NCBI GenBank assembly: GCA_021819245.1
Contig: JAKARI010000013.1
Span: forward strand, 1-64,000
Length of the DNA: 64,000 nt
Reading direction: 5' to 3'
Source: Pseudomonadota bacterium
Lineage (GTDB): Bacteria > Pseudomonadota > Gammaproteobacteria > Acidiferrobacterales > Acidiferrobacteraceae
This document shows, one piece after another, positions 1 to 7,384 of the stretch. The position numbers were made by a program, and so were the translations under genes. Below the pieces are notes generated by a model. It was given only the letters and a program-made list of their open reading frames with translations. It was not told the DNA's origin and did no database searches. Each line of letters begins with the position of its first letter. Position 1 is the stretch's first letter.

Positions 1-142
1 TGAGGCCAGCGAGTCTGAGGCCAGCGAGTCTGAGGCCAGCGAGTCTGAGGCCAGCGAGTCTGAGGCCAGCGAGTCTGAGGCCAGCGAGTCTGAGGCCAGC
101 GAGTCTGAGGCCAGCGAGTCTGAGGCCAGCGAGTCTGAGGCC
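1..142. repeat. 15-bp perfect tandem repeat
   Basis: The unit tgaggccagcgagtc is repeated nine times without a mismatch from base 1 to 135, plus a partial tenth copy. It probably continues left of the window. In the reading frame that begins at base 2 each unit encodes the pentapeptide EASES, so the array preserves frame. Complete identity between copies points to recent slippage or to homogenisation. Confidence 0.97.
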
Positions 143-166
143 GATGGCTCGGAGCAGGCTCTGTGA
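2..166 (+). CDS. scpB: C-terminal tail of an upstream protein, probably ScpB
   Basis: An open frame enters from the left edge, encodes repeated EASES pentapeptides, ends EADGSEQAL and stops at TGA 164-166. It is too short and partial for the ORF track. The tail is acidic, low in complexity and almost certainly disordered. It shares four bases (GTGA) with the start of rluB, which suggests translational coupling. In many Gammaproteobacteria the gene directly before rluB is scpB, the kleisin-partner subunit of the Smc-ScpAB condensin, and ScpB proteins often end in variable charged tails. The identity therefore rests on gene order only; no ScpB core domain is inside the window. Confidence 0.5.
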   Translation, partial: EASESEASESEASESEASESEASESEASESEASESEASESEASESEADGSEQAL

Positions 167-912
167 GCGAAAAGCTGCAGAAAATCCTGGCGCAGAGGGG
201 GCTTGGATCGCGACGTGAGATGGAGCGGATCATTCTCGCGGGCCGTGTCAGGATTGGTGGTCGGGTAGCAACGCTTGGGGAGCGCGTGGACGCTCATGAA
301 GACATCGTGGTGGATGGTTGGCGGCTGGCACAGCGGCCGCCCGCCAAAGGCCGTGTCCTTATGTACCACAAGATGGCCGGAGAAATGTGTACGCGCAGCG
401 ATCCAAGAGGCCGGCCGCTTGTGTTCGATAAGCTCCCTGCGATTCGCCAGGGACGATGGGTGGCGGTGGGCCGGCTCGACCTCAATTCCTCTGGCCTCAT
501 GCTCTTTACGACCGACGGCGAATTGGCCGCACGGCTCATGCATCCCTCAACAGGCGTAGTGCGCCGCTATGCAGTTCGCGTGCTGGGACGGGCGACACCC
601 GATGTCTTGAGGCAATTGACCAAGGGCGTCATGTTAGAAGACGGGATCGCGCGCTTTACTGACGTGAAAGATGCAGGTGGTGATGGCGCCAATCACTGGT
701 ATCAGGTGGCCATCATGGAGGGGCGTAAGCGCGAGGTGCGTCGGTTGTTTGCGGCGGCAGGCCTTGTGGTCAGCCGTCTGATTCGGATCGCTTATGGCCC
801 GATAGAGCTCCCACGAACCCTGCGGCCGGGCTTTAGTCGCGCGCTTGCCTCACCCGCAGTGGCGGATCTGTATGCCGCTGCCGGCCTGATAATGCCGCAA
901 AAAGCCCGGTGA
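163..912 (+). CDS. rluB: 23S rRNA pseudouridine synthase RluB
   Basis: This RsuA/RluB-family enzyme isomerises a uridine to pseudouridine in 23S rRNA (U2605 in E. coli). An N-terminal S4 RNA-binding domain covers roughly residues 2-50 (EKLQKILAQRGLGSRRE). The catalytic domain has the family motif GRLDLNSSGLMLFTTDG with the catalytic Asp at about residue 106, and a later EGRKREVRRLF motif. At 249 residues it lacks the long basic tail of E. coli RluB, so RsuA-type specificity is not fully excluded; the position after a probable scpB favours RluB. The start is GTG, overlapping the preceding stop by four bases, and the stop overlaps the next gene's GTG in the same way. Confidence 0.9.
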   Translation: MSEKLQKILAQRGLGSRREMERIILAGRVRIGGRVATLGERVDAHEDIVVDGWRLAQRPPAKGRVLMYHKMAGEMCTRSDPRGRPLVFDKLPAIRQGRWVAVGRLDLNSSGLMLFTTDGELAARLMHPSTGVVRRYAVRVLGRATPDVLRQLTKGVMLEDGIARFTDVKDAGGDGANHWYQVAIMEGRKREVRRLFAAAGLVVSRLIRIAYGPIELPRTLRPGFSRALASPAVADLYAAAGLIMPQKAR

Positions 913-1586
913 AGGCCTCTCATTTCGCCTGTGTCTATCATGATCTTTCCGCGCATTATGGGCCGCGGCATTGGTGGCCGGCAGATTCGCCCTTCGAGGT
1001 GATGGTCGGCGCCGTGCTGACCCAGAATACGTCGTGGACCAATGTAGAGCGCGCATTGCAGCGGCTGAAGGGGTTAGGGCCTTTAGAAGCGGCCTATGTG
1101 GCGACTCTTCCCGCGGCGGTGCTGGCTGATGCGTTGCGCCCAGCAGGGTATTTTAACGTCAAGACGGCGAGGCTGCAGGCCCTGTGCCGATGGGTTGTTG
1201 AGCAGGGGGGCATGGAGGCGCTTCATGGGATGGAGACCTCATCGCTGCGTGCAGCGCTTTTAAGTGTGCATGGGGTTGGGCCAGAGACCGCTGATGATAT
1301 TGTTCTGTACGCGTTTGGCCGCTCAGTCTTCGTGATCGATGCCTATACCCGGCGACTATTTGCACGTTTGGGCCTGGTACGCGGCGACGAGGATTATGAG
1401 GATCTGCGGGCGCGCTTCGAACAGGCACTCCCGCAGGACCCGCTGCTTTATAATGAGTACCATGCGCTGATCGTAGAGCATGCGAAGACAACGTGCCGGG
1501 CGAGGCCGCTGTGCGCAGGCTGTGTTTTGCGGCCCCAGTGCGCGGCTGGTTTATCTGGGATACCGAGCGACAGCGATGGACGGTAA
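909..1586 (+). CDS. HhH-GPD DNA glycosylase, endonuclease III-like (COG2231 type)
   Basis: The 225-residue protein belongs to the endonuclease III/3-methyladenine glycosylase superfamily of base-excision repair. A helix-hairpin-helix (HGVGPETADD, about residues 121-130) is followed by the catalytic Asp in FVIDAYTRR (about D144). The Lys that gives Nth its lyase activity is replaced by Glu (GPETAD), as in monofunctional alkyl-base glycosylases of COG2231. A C-terminal Cys cluster spaced C-x5-C-x2-C-x5-C should hold a [4Fe-4S] cluster; Nth itself has C-x6. The GTG start overlaps the rluB stop by four bases, so the two are probably co-translated. The substrate cannot be told from sequence. Confidence 0.85.
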   Translation: MKASHFACVYHDLSAHYGPRHWWPADSPFEVMVGAVLTQNTSWTNVERALQRLKGLGPLEAAYVATLPAAVLADALRPAGYFNVKTARLQALCRWVVEQGGMEALHGMETSSLRAALLSVHGVGPETADDIVLYAFGRSVFVIDAYTRRLFARLGLVRGDEDYEDLRARFEQALPQDPLLYNEYHALIVEHAKTTCRARPLCAGCVLRPQCAAGLSGIPSDSDGR

Positions 1587-1635
1587 CTGCGCCTTTCGGG
1601 GCGGGTTTCCCGTGGTGTAGGTATAGGGAGGAGTG

Positions 1636-2337
1636 ATGGCACGAACAGGGGTGGCGGTGATCATGGTGGCGGCCATGGCTTTGAGCGGGTGCGCGACCAC
1701 AGCCATGCGCCCAGCACACGGTGCTGATGACCCCTTAAAGCCGATGAACAAAAAGATCTTTGTTTTCAACGAGCACCTTGACCGCGTCCTCCTGAAACCG
1801 ACGGCAGATGCCTATGTCGGAATGACTCCGTTACCACTGCGGCGGGGGGTCAGCGATTTTTTCGCCAATCTGGATGACATTCGGGTGATCATCAACGAGG
1901 CGTTGGAGGGGCGCGGGGGTCCGGCGGCCCTGGAAACGGCGCGCTTTCTCGTAAATTCCACCCTCGGCCTCCTGGGAGTGATCGATGTGGCCACGCCCCT
2001 TGGCCTGCCTGCGCATAACGCGGGCTTTGGGGAAACACTGGGGGTCTGGGGGGTGCGCAGCGGCCCTTACATTGTGCTCCCCCTCTTTGGGCCAAGCGAT
2101 GTGCGGGATGCCATAGGGTTGGGTCTCGACAGCTTCACCAACCCCCCGACCTATCTGAGCGACCCGTCGGCGATGTGGGGGACCTATGGGGCGCAACTGG
2201 TCAATAAGCGGTCGCACTACCTGCATCAGGGGCTGTTGCTGCGGTTGGCCGCGGCGGGACATGAGTATACATTTGTACGCGATGCCTTCTGGCAAAAGCG
2301 CCGGGCACTCATGCGGCGGCGCCGCGCGGGCCATTAG
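1636..2337 (+). CDS. mlaA: MlaA (VacJ) outer-membrane lipoprotein
   Basis: MlaA is the outer-membrane component of the Mla pathway, which removes misplaced phospholipids from the outer leaflet and passes them to periplasmic MlaC. A lipoprotein signal ending in the lipobox LSGC lies at about residues 15-20. The MlaA core follows, with motifs such as DPLKPMNKKIFVFNE, VNSTLGLLGVIDVA and FGETLGVWGV. The length, about 233 residues, is normal. The ORF track starts at GTG 1633, but ATG 1636 is better spaced from the GGGAGGAG ribosome-binding site. The mlaFEDCB genes are not in this window. Confidence 0.93.
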   Translation: MARTGVAVIMVAAMALSGCATTAMRPAHGADDPLKPMNKKIFVFNEHLDRVLLKPTADAYVGMTPLPLRRGVSDFFANLDDIRVIINEALEGRGGPAALETARFLVNSTLGLLGVIDVATPLGLPAHNAGFGETLGVWGVRSGPYIVLPLFGPSDVRDAIGLGLDSFTNPPTYLSDPSAMWGTYGAQLVNKRSHYLHQGLLLRLAAAGHEYTFVRDAFWQKRRALMRRRRAGH

Positions 2338-2408
2338 GATTCCCTTTCTTGCACGGTCCGGGTAAAATCGCACACTTTCTGCGCCCATGAGCGCGTTATG
2401 GGGGAACT

Positions 2409-2648
2409 ATGGTAACTATACGCTTGGCCCGTCGCGGCGCTAACAAGCGGCCTTTTTACTCGATCGTGGTCGCTGACAAGCGCCGCGCGGCGAGCGGGGC
2501 CTTTATTGAGCGCGTAGGGTTTTTCAATCCGATCGCAAGCGGGGCCGAAGAGCGCCTGCGCGTCGATCGCGAGCGGGTCCAGTATTGGCTCGAAAGAGGC
2601 GCCCAGGCGTCGGAGCGGGTTGCGGGGCTGCTAAAGAGCGCGACATAA
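2409..2648 (+). CDS. rpsP: 30S ribosomal protein S16
   Basis: The 79-residue protein starts [20 protein letters not shown], the conserved S16 N-terminus, and contains IERVGFFNP. It binds 16S rRNA in early assembly of the small subunit. It heads the classic operon rpsP-rimM-trmD-rplS, which is intact here with gaps of four bases or less, or overlaps. The 71-base gap before it probably carries the operon promoter, but I see no convincing -35/-10 pair. Confidence 0.98.
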   Translation: MVTIRLARRGANKRPFYSIVVADKRRAASGAFIERVGFFNPIASGAEERLRVDRERVQYWLERGAQASERVAGLLKSAT

Positions 2649-2652
2649 CGCA

Positions 2653-3171
2653 ATGCCCGAAGCACCACCCCCGGAGTGGATGGAGGTGGGCCGTGTGGTG
2701 GGCCCCTATGGCGTGCGTGGATGGCTGCGTATACAGCCGTATACGTTGCGATCCGAGACGGTCCTCGAGTACCAGCCGTGGCGTGTGCGGCAGCGGTCCG
2801 GGGCCATCGAAACGCCGACCGTGTTGGAGGCCAAGGTCCACGGCAAGGGCGTGATCGTGCGTATCGCCGAATGCCAGATGCGTGAGGATGTCCAGCGCTG
2901 GACAGGCGGGGTTATTGAGTGTCCGGTGTCGGCCTTGCCCGGGCTTGCGGCCGGCGAGTACTACTGGGGTGAGCTTTTGGGTCTTACAGTGGAGACCACC
3001 GAAGGCAGGGTCCTCGGCTCGGTGCATCAGCTCCTCGAGACCGGCGCCAATGACGTGCTCGTCGTGCGTGCCACGGATCGGGACCGGCTCATTCCCTATA
3101 TAGCGGCGGTAGTGCGCCGAGTTGACAAGGATGCGCGGCGCATCGTGGTCGATTGGGACCCGGATTTCTGA
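2653..3171 (+). CDS. rimM: 16S rRNA-processing protein RimM
   Basis: RimM binds S19 and helps mature the 3' domain of the 30S subunit. The N-terminal beta-barrel begins with EVGRVVGPYGVRGWLRI. The C-terminal PRC-barrel contains YYWGELLGLTVET, GANDVLVV and LIPYIAAVV. The length of 172 residues is usual for the family. The start lies four bases after the rpsP stop and the gene ends one base before trmD. Confidence 0.96.
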   Translation: MPEAPPPEWMEVGRVVGPYGVRGWLRIQPYTLRSETVLEYQPWRVRQRSGAIETPTVLEAKVHGKGVIVRIAECQMREDVQRWTGGVIECPVSALPGLAAGEYYWGELLGLTVETTEGRVLGSVHQLLETGANDVLVVRATDRDRLIPYIAAVVRRVDKDARRIVVDWDPDF

Positions 3172-3172
3172 C

Positions 3173-3919
3173 GTGGACATCGACGTCATCGGCCTGTTCC
3201 CGGAGGCGGTGCGCGGGTTCTGCGAATGCGGCATCATCGGGCGCGCGCAAGAGCTCGGTATCGTCACGGTGCGTTTCTGGAATCTGAGGGATTTCGCCCA
3301 CGATAAGCGGCGGACCGTCGATGACCGGCCCTATGGGGGCGGCCCGGGCATGGTGCTGATGGCCGAGCCGATAGCGCGTGCGCTTGATACCGTGCGATCG
3401 GGGCATGACGCGCCGGTGCTGTATCTGTCACCAGCGGGGCGGGTCCTCAATCATGCTGCCGTGATGGAGCTTGCATCACGCCCCGGCCTCATCGTCCTGG
3501 CCGGCCGCTATGAAGGCGTGGATGAACGCATCATGCGGGCCGCGGTAGATGAGGAATGGTCGATAGGGGATTATGTGCTGTCGGGCGGAGAGGTGGCGGC
3601 TGCGGTATTGATCGATGCGGTCGTGCGGCAGTTGCCCGGGGCGCTCGGGCATGAGGATTCGGCGCGCGAGGACTCGTTCGTGGAAGGCCTCCTGGATTAT
3701 CCGCACTACACGCGGCCCGAGGTGTGGCGTGACGAGCGGGTGCCGGAGGTGCTGGTGTCGGGCGACCATGAGCGTATCCGCGTCTGGCGCCTGCGGGAGT
3801 CTTTGGGGCGGACTTGGCTGCGCCGTCCGGACCTCCTGGAAGGCCGGAAACTGGATGCCGAACAAAAGCGGCTTTTAGAAGAGTTCAAACAGGAATATCG
3901 AGGGTACGGTTATGAGTAA
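3173..3919 (+). CDS. trmD: tRNA (guanine37-N1)-methyltransferase TrmD
   Basis: TrmD is the SPOUT-family enzyme that uses S-adenosylmethionine to make m1G37 in tRNAs, preventing +1 frameshifting. The trefoil-knot region is visible: [37 protein letters not shown] and [11 protein letters not shown]. The ORF track begins inside rimM at 3122; GTG 3173, just after the rimM stop, gives the canonical start [13 protein letters not shown] and 248 residues. The 3' end overlaps rplS by eight bases. Confidence 0.97.
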   Translation: MDIDVIGLFPEAVRGFCECGIIGRAQELGIVTVRFWNLRDFAHDKRRTVDDRPYGGGPGMVLMAEPIARALDTVRSGHDAPVLYLSPAGRVLNHAAVMELASRPGLIVLAGRYEGVDERIMRAAVDEEWSIGDYVLSGGEVAAAVLIDAVVRQLPGALGHEDSAREDSFVEGLLDYPHYTRPEVWRDERVPEVLVSGDHERIRVWRLRESLGRTWLRRPDLLEGRKLDAEQKRLLEEFKQEYRGYGYE

Positions 3920-4256
3920 TATCATCAAAGAATTAGAAGGCGAGTTCCTTAAAGCGGATGTTCCCCAGTTCGGTCCCGGTGATACGGTGTCCGTTCAGGT
4001 CAAGGTCGTCGAGGGGGACCGTGAGCGCCTGCAGGCCTTCGAGGGCATGGTCATCGCTCGCAAGAACCGCGGCGTCAACTCATCGTTTACCGTGCGCAAG
4101 ATATCCTACGGCGAGGGAGTGGAGCGCGTGTTTCCCCTGCACAGCCCTAATATTGCCCGTATTGAGGTCAAACGGCGCGGTGTCGTGCGGCGTGCCAAGC
4201 TCTATTTCCTGCGTGAATTGACCGGCAAGGCGGCACGTATTCGCGAGCGCGTCTAA
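3912..4256 (+). CDS. rplS: 50S ribosomal protein L19
   Basis: The protein is 114 residues, the standard L19 length. It has the conserved core [32 protein letters not shown] and a basic end [21 protein letters not shown]19 lies at the 30S-50S interface. The ATG overlaps the end of trmD by eight bases, making it the last member of the rpsP operon, though xerD follows after only nine bases. Confidence 0.98.
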   Translation: MSNIIKELEGEFLKADVPQFGPGDTVSVQVKVVEGDRERLQAFEGMVIARKNRGVNSSFTVRKISYGEGVERVFPLHSPNIARIEVKRRGVVRRAKLYFLRELTGKAARIRERV

Positions 4257-4265
4257 GCGGCGGGC

Positions 4266-5192
4266 ATGGGCGGCCGGGCGCCGGATGGGGCAGTGGCAAC
4301 GGGCCTTTCTTCTGATACGGTGCTCGTCGAGGATTTTTGCGACAGTCTGCTCATGGAGTCGGGCCTTGCCTTTCATACCCTGGAGGGATATCGGCGGGAT
4401 CTGGCGGTCTTTGTCCGGTACCTGAAGGGACGCAGCCTCGGCGCCGCGCGACGGGCGGATGTGACCGGCTTTCTGGCGGCCGAGGTCATGGCGGGGCGGC
4501 GGCCGCGCACGGGGGCCCGGCGTTTGTCGGCGTTGCGGCGCTTTTACCGCTATCTGTTGATCAAGGGCGATATTTCCGAGGACCCGACAGAGGGCGTCGA
4601 GGGTCCGCGGCTCGGGGTCAGTCTCCCCAAGAGTCTCAGTGAAGATGAGGTCGAGCGTCTGCTGGCAGCACCTACGGCGCGGACGGCTGAGGCCCTGCGG
4701 GATCGGGCGATGCTCGAGGTCGTGTATGCCACGGGCCTGCGCGTCTCCGAACTTGTTGCGCTGCGCATGTCCGAGCTCGATAGTCAGGCGGGAATCGTGC
4801 GTGTCGTAGGCAAGGGGGGCCGGGAACGGCTCGTGCCTTTGGGCGAGGAGGCGCAGGGTGCGCTTGAAGGCTACCTGCGCGATGGGCGCGGGGTGTTTTT
4901 AAAGGGCACGCCCGCGGCTGCCGTGTTTTTGACGCGGCGGGGCGGACCCATGACGCGCCAGGCGTTTTGGTGCAACATCAAACGCTATGCCGCAATGGCA
5001 GGGGTGGAGACGCCCTTGTCACCTCATACCCTGCGACATGCCTTTGCGACTCATCTCATCAATCACGGGGCCGACCTGCGGGTGGTGCAACTGCTTCTCG
5101 GGCACGCGGATCTGTCGACCACTCAGATCTATACCCATGTGGCCCGCGAGCGCCTGCGCGCGTTGCATGCCCGGCATCATCCGCGCGGCTAA
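4266..5192 (+). CDS. xerD: Site-specific tyrosine recombinase XerD
   Basis: XerD acts with XerC at dif to resolve chromosome dimers. An N-terminal SAM-like DNA-binding domain (about residues 20-105) precedes the catalytic domain. Catalytic motifs in order are TGLRVSEL (Arg), VVGKGGRERLVPL (Lys), HTLRHAFATHL (His-x-x-Arg), LLGHADLSTTQIYTHV (His and nucleophile Tyr). The ending HARHHPRG is typical of XerD rather than XerC. The length is 308 residues. The N-terminal dozen residues look unconserved, so the true start may be slightly downstream. It is convergent with the next gene, and both stop codons lie in the palindrome TAAGCGCTTA (5190-5199). Confidence 0.93.
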   Translation: MGGRAPDGAVATGLSSDTVLVEDFCDSLLMESGLAFHTLEGYRRDLAVFVRYLKGRSLGAARRADVTGFLAAEVMAGRRPRTGARRLSALRRFYRYLLIKGDISEDPTEGVEGPRLGVSLPKSLSEDEVERLLAAPTARTAEALRDRAMLEVVYATGLRVSELVALRMSELDSQAGIVRVVGKGGRERLVPLGEEAQGALEGYLRDGRGVFLKGTPAAAVFLTRRGGPMTRQAFWCNIKRYAAMAGVETPLSPHTLRHAFATHLINHGADLRVVQLLLGHADLSTTQIYTHVARERLRALHARHHPRG

Positions 5193-5196
5193 GCGC

Positions 5197-5919
5197 TTAA
5201 CGGCCGTCGATCTCCACGGGTTCGTCTAGGGTCTCGTGCTCCTGTTCCAGACGGAAGGCCTCACCGCCCAGCGGTTGCGTATAGCCGAGTATGGCGCTGG
5301 TCTGCCGCACCACGGCGCGCCAGTTGACCATGCGAACACGGCGCCTGAGGATCTCGGAGAGCTGCTCGTTGAGGCGGCGTTGCTGGCGGCGCAGGAGGGC
5401 AAGTGAGTAGAACGAGTCAACGGACACGTAGGCGAGGAGCAGCGTGAGCCCTTCGAGGACCAGGGGGCGCGGGCTCAGAAGGAGCGAGCCCATGGCGGCG
5501 ATCAGGGCCGCCATGCCGGCGGTCTTGCCGTAGGATGTGGACCGTTCCTGCGCGAAACAATTGTCCACCCATGCCGCTTGCAGGGTCGCCTCGGTCTCCA
5601 TCGATCGGAGCTTATGGAGGTCATGATAGTCCTTAAATAGCAGCAGGAGCCGCGAGAGCCGTTCACGATGCGTGGCCTTTTGCACGCCTATATGGTCCAT
5701 ATCCGCCATGCGGCGCGCCGTAAATTCCCCCCATTCGTCACCGCGGTCATAGCGCCCGCTTTCATCAATCGCGTGCTGGCAGAGGTAGCGCATCTCGAGG
5801 ATCTCGGCCACCTCTATCGGAAAGCGCAGTGTGACGAGCCTCCTATAAAAGAATGGAAAGGCGTCGGGGGAGTCGGGGAGTTTTGCCAAATATTCGGACA
5901 AAAGCGCTTTGGAATCCAT
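5197..5919 (-). CDS. Hypothetical protein with two adjacent membrane helices
   Basis: I do not recognise the family of this 240-residue protein. The N-terminal 130 residues are soluble and charged (MDSKALLSEYLAKLPDSPDA). A hydrophobic hairpin then runs over about residues 132-175 (AGMAALIAAMGSLLLSP and LEGLTLLLAYVSVDSFYSLA). A basic C-terminal part follows, rich in Arg and Gln. This looks like an inner-membrane protein with both ends in the cytoplasm. Long unbroken frame, codon use like its neighbours, an ATG start and a perfect TATAAT 57 bases upstream support it as a real gene. It is alone on its strand here. Confidence 0.7.
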   Translation of the reverse strand: MDSKALLSEYLAKLPDSPDAFPFFYRRLVTLRFPIEVAEILEMRYLCQHAIDESGRYDRGDEWGEFTARRMADMDHIGVQKATHRERLSRLLLLFKDYHDLHKLRSMETEATLQAAWVDNCFAQERSTSYGKTAGMAALIAAMGSLLLSPRPLVLEGLTLLLAYVSVDSFYSLALLRRQQRRLNEQLSEILRRRVRMVNWRAVVRQTSAILGYTQPLGGEAFRLEQEHETLDEPVEIDGR

Positions 5920-5975
5920 AGCTTCCTTGTAGGATTTTTTTGGTCGGACAGCCGCGCAATCGTTACCCGTGAGGA

Positions 5976-5981
5976 ATTATA
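5976..5981 (-). promoter_or_regulatory. Candidate -10 box for the 5197-5919 gene
   Basis: On the minus strand a perfect TATAAT lies 57 bases before the ATG at 5919, in an AT-rich island within very GC-rich DNA. No clear -35 box is found 16-18 bases upstream. Confidence 0.4.
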
Positions 5982-6080
5982 ACAGAGATTTGCGCCACTG
6001 CATGCCGTGAGGCCCATTCGACCGAGCCAGGGAAGGTGCGTAGCACCGAGGCGAGGAGCCCGCGGGAGGCGTAGGTCCGG

Positions 6081-6104
6081 GCGGGTGGCCTTAAGGCCAC
6101 CTGC
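6081..6104. repeat. Inverted repeat with TTAA loop
   Basis: The sequence reads GCGGGTGGCC, TTAA, GGCCACCTGC: ten-base arms that pair completely if one G-U is allowed, with a four-base loop. Confidence 0.9.
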
Positions 6105-6119
6105 AAGGACATCGACACG

Positions 6120-6185
6120 CCGTCCGGTCATTTGTGGGCGAGATTCTTGTGCGCCGGATAAGCGCACATCTCGCCCGCAGGACGG
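6120..6185. repeat. Long multi-arm inverted repeat
   Basis: Three nested perfect arms are visible: CCGTCC/GGACGG outside, GGGCGAGAT/ATCTCGCCC in the middle and GTGCGC/GCGCAC inside, with a TCTT bulge and a CGGATAA loop. The nested pairing over 66 bases is what a stable RNA stem would show. Confidence 0.85.
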
Positions 6186-6248
6186 CCGCGGCCGTGCCGT
6201 AGCGGGAGCGGAGGCACAAAGGGTGCGCTTAAGACCGAAGGCGCGAGG

Positions 6249-6269
6249 GCGACTGGGACGTCCCGTCGC
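6249..6269. repeat. Palindrome GCGAC-t-GGGACGTCCC-GTCGC
   Basis: A perfect ten-base palindrome GGGACGTCCC is flanked by GCGAC and GTCGC arms, with one unpaired t on the left. Such a centre-symmetric site could bind a dimeric regulator or be part of the structured segment. Confidence 0.85.
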
Positions 6270-6363
6270 GCATACTGAGGGCCCGCGCCCATTATATGGC
6301 CCCATCCGTCGCCCGCGGAGATGGGGGTAAGATAGCCTGAAAGCGAACACCCAAGGAGGCGGG

Positions 6364-7338
6364 ATGGTGGAGTCCACGGCGGAGGGATTGGTATTGGCCC
6401 TGGGGGCAGGAGGTGCCCGCGGCCTTGCGCATATCGGGGTGCTGGAGGTATTGGCCGAGCATGGACTTCCGGTACGCGCCATCGCAGGCGCGAGCATGGG
6501 TGCCGAGATCGGGGCCTTATATGCCCGCTATGGCGACCCAGCCATCCTTGCCGATATTGCCCTCGGGGTCGACTGGAAACAGACGCTGCGCCTCTTTCTT
6601 CCGGACGGTGCCGCCATGGGCGGCGTGTGTTCGGGGCGCAAGATCCTGGCATTCCTCGAGGGACATATGCCGGGTCTTAGTTTCGGCGATCTGCCGCTTG
6701 CGTTTCTCGCGGTCGCCGCCGATCTTCATAGCGGCGAGGAAGTGGTGCTGCGCTCTGGCTCCGTGGCCGGGGCGGTACGCGCAAGCCTGTCCCTACCGGG
6801 CCTGCTCGCGCCTTACCCGTGGGAAGGGCGGCTCTTGATTGATGGCGGGGTGGTCAATCCCGTCCCTTTCGACGTGGCCGCCGACAGCTTCGGTGGGCCG
6901 GTCGTGGCGGTGGCGGTCCACCAAGGGGCGCGGGGGCTTTCGGCCGCGCCCATCGACACGCGGCCGGCGACATGGCGCACACAGCTGCGGGCCTTGCTCA
7001 ATCAACCGTGGGTGGCCCGCGCCCGCCCGGTGCGTGCCTGGCTTGAAGAGCAGCTCGCGCACCCGGCGGGCGCCCGGGCCTTGCAGTGGCATATGCGCTC
7101 GGTGCTGACTCAGGCCATCAACATCGCGCAGGCGCAAATCGTGCAGTTGCGGCTGCTCGCCAGGCGCCCGGCGCTCTATCTGCTGCCGGAAGTTGACCAC
7201 ATCGGGCATTTTGAGTTCTATAAGGCGCGCACGGCCATTGCTGCGGGGCGCGCGGTGGCCCGCGCCCATCTGCCCGATCTTTATGCGTTGTTATCCAGCT
7301 CCCGCGCGCACGCATCGGCTGACGATGCGCCGGAGTGA
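6364..7338 (+). CDS. Patatin-like phospholipase (RssA/NTE family)
   Basis: This is a 324-residue serine hydrolase of the bacterial patatin family. The oxyanion-hole motif GAGGARGLAHIGVLEVL is at about residues 16-32, the nucleophile in GASMG at about residues 46-50, and the catalytic Asp in LIDGGVVNP at about 159. No signal peptide or membrane helix is seen, so it is probably cytoplasmic. A strong AAGGAGG lies just before the ATG. The natural lipid or ester substrate is unknown. The distal third (about 200-324) is less conserved and may include an interaction region. Confidence 0.88.
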   Translation: MVESTAEGLVLALGAGGARGLAHIGVLEVLAEHGLPVRAIAGASMGAEIGALYARYGDPAILADIALGVDWKQTLRLFLPDGAAMGGVCSGRKILAFLEGHMPGLSFGDLPLAFLAVAADLHSGEEVVLRSGSVAGAVRASLSLPGLLAPYPWEGRLLIDGGVVNPVPFDVAADSFGGPVVAVAVHQGARGLSAAPIDTRPATWRTQLRALLNQPWVARARPVRAWLEEQLAHPAGARALQWHMRSVLTQAINIAQAQIVQLRLLARRPALYLLPEVDHIGHFEFYKARTAIAAGRAVARAHLPDLYALLSSSRAHASADDAPE

Positions 7339-7358
7339 CCTTTGGCCCCAGCCGGCGC
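7327..7358. terminator. Inverted repeat at a convergent gene junction
   Basis: Arms GCGCCGG (7327-7333) and CCGGCGC (7352-7358) bracket the stop of the patatin gene in the gap to the convergent GGDEF/EAL gene. There is no T-run, so intrinsic termination is uncertain. Confidence 0.4.
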
Positions 7359-7384
7359 CATACGCACGACTTCGCATAGGGTGA

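Larger units (their letters stand above)
5982..6363. other. Non-coding, highly structured intergenic segment
   Basis: No ORF in this stretch reads like a protein. It holds three inverted repeats, listed separately, and the ribosome-binding site AAGGAGG of the following phospholipase gene. It might be a structured RNA, a long 5' leader, or a remnant repeat element. I cannot assign it to a known RNA family. Confidence 0.55.

Noticed and set aside
1-142. CRISPR array
   Set aside because: The units are directly adjacent 15-mers with no spacers and they encode an in-frame peptide.
6007-6330. 107-residue ORF over the structured intergenic segment
   Set aside because: Arg/Gly/Pro-rich shadow typical of GC-rich non-coding DNA; the inverted repeats explain the segment better.
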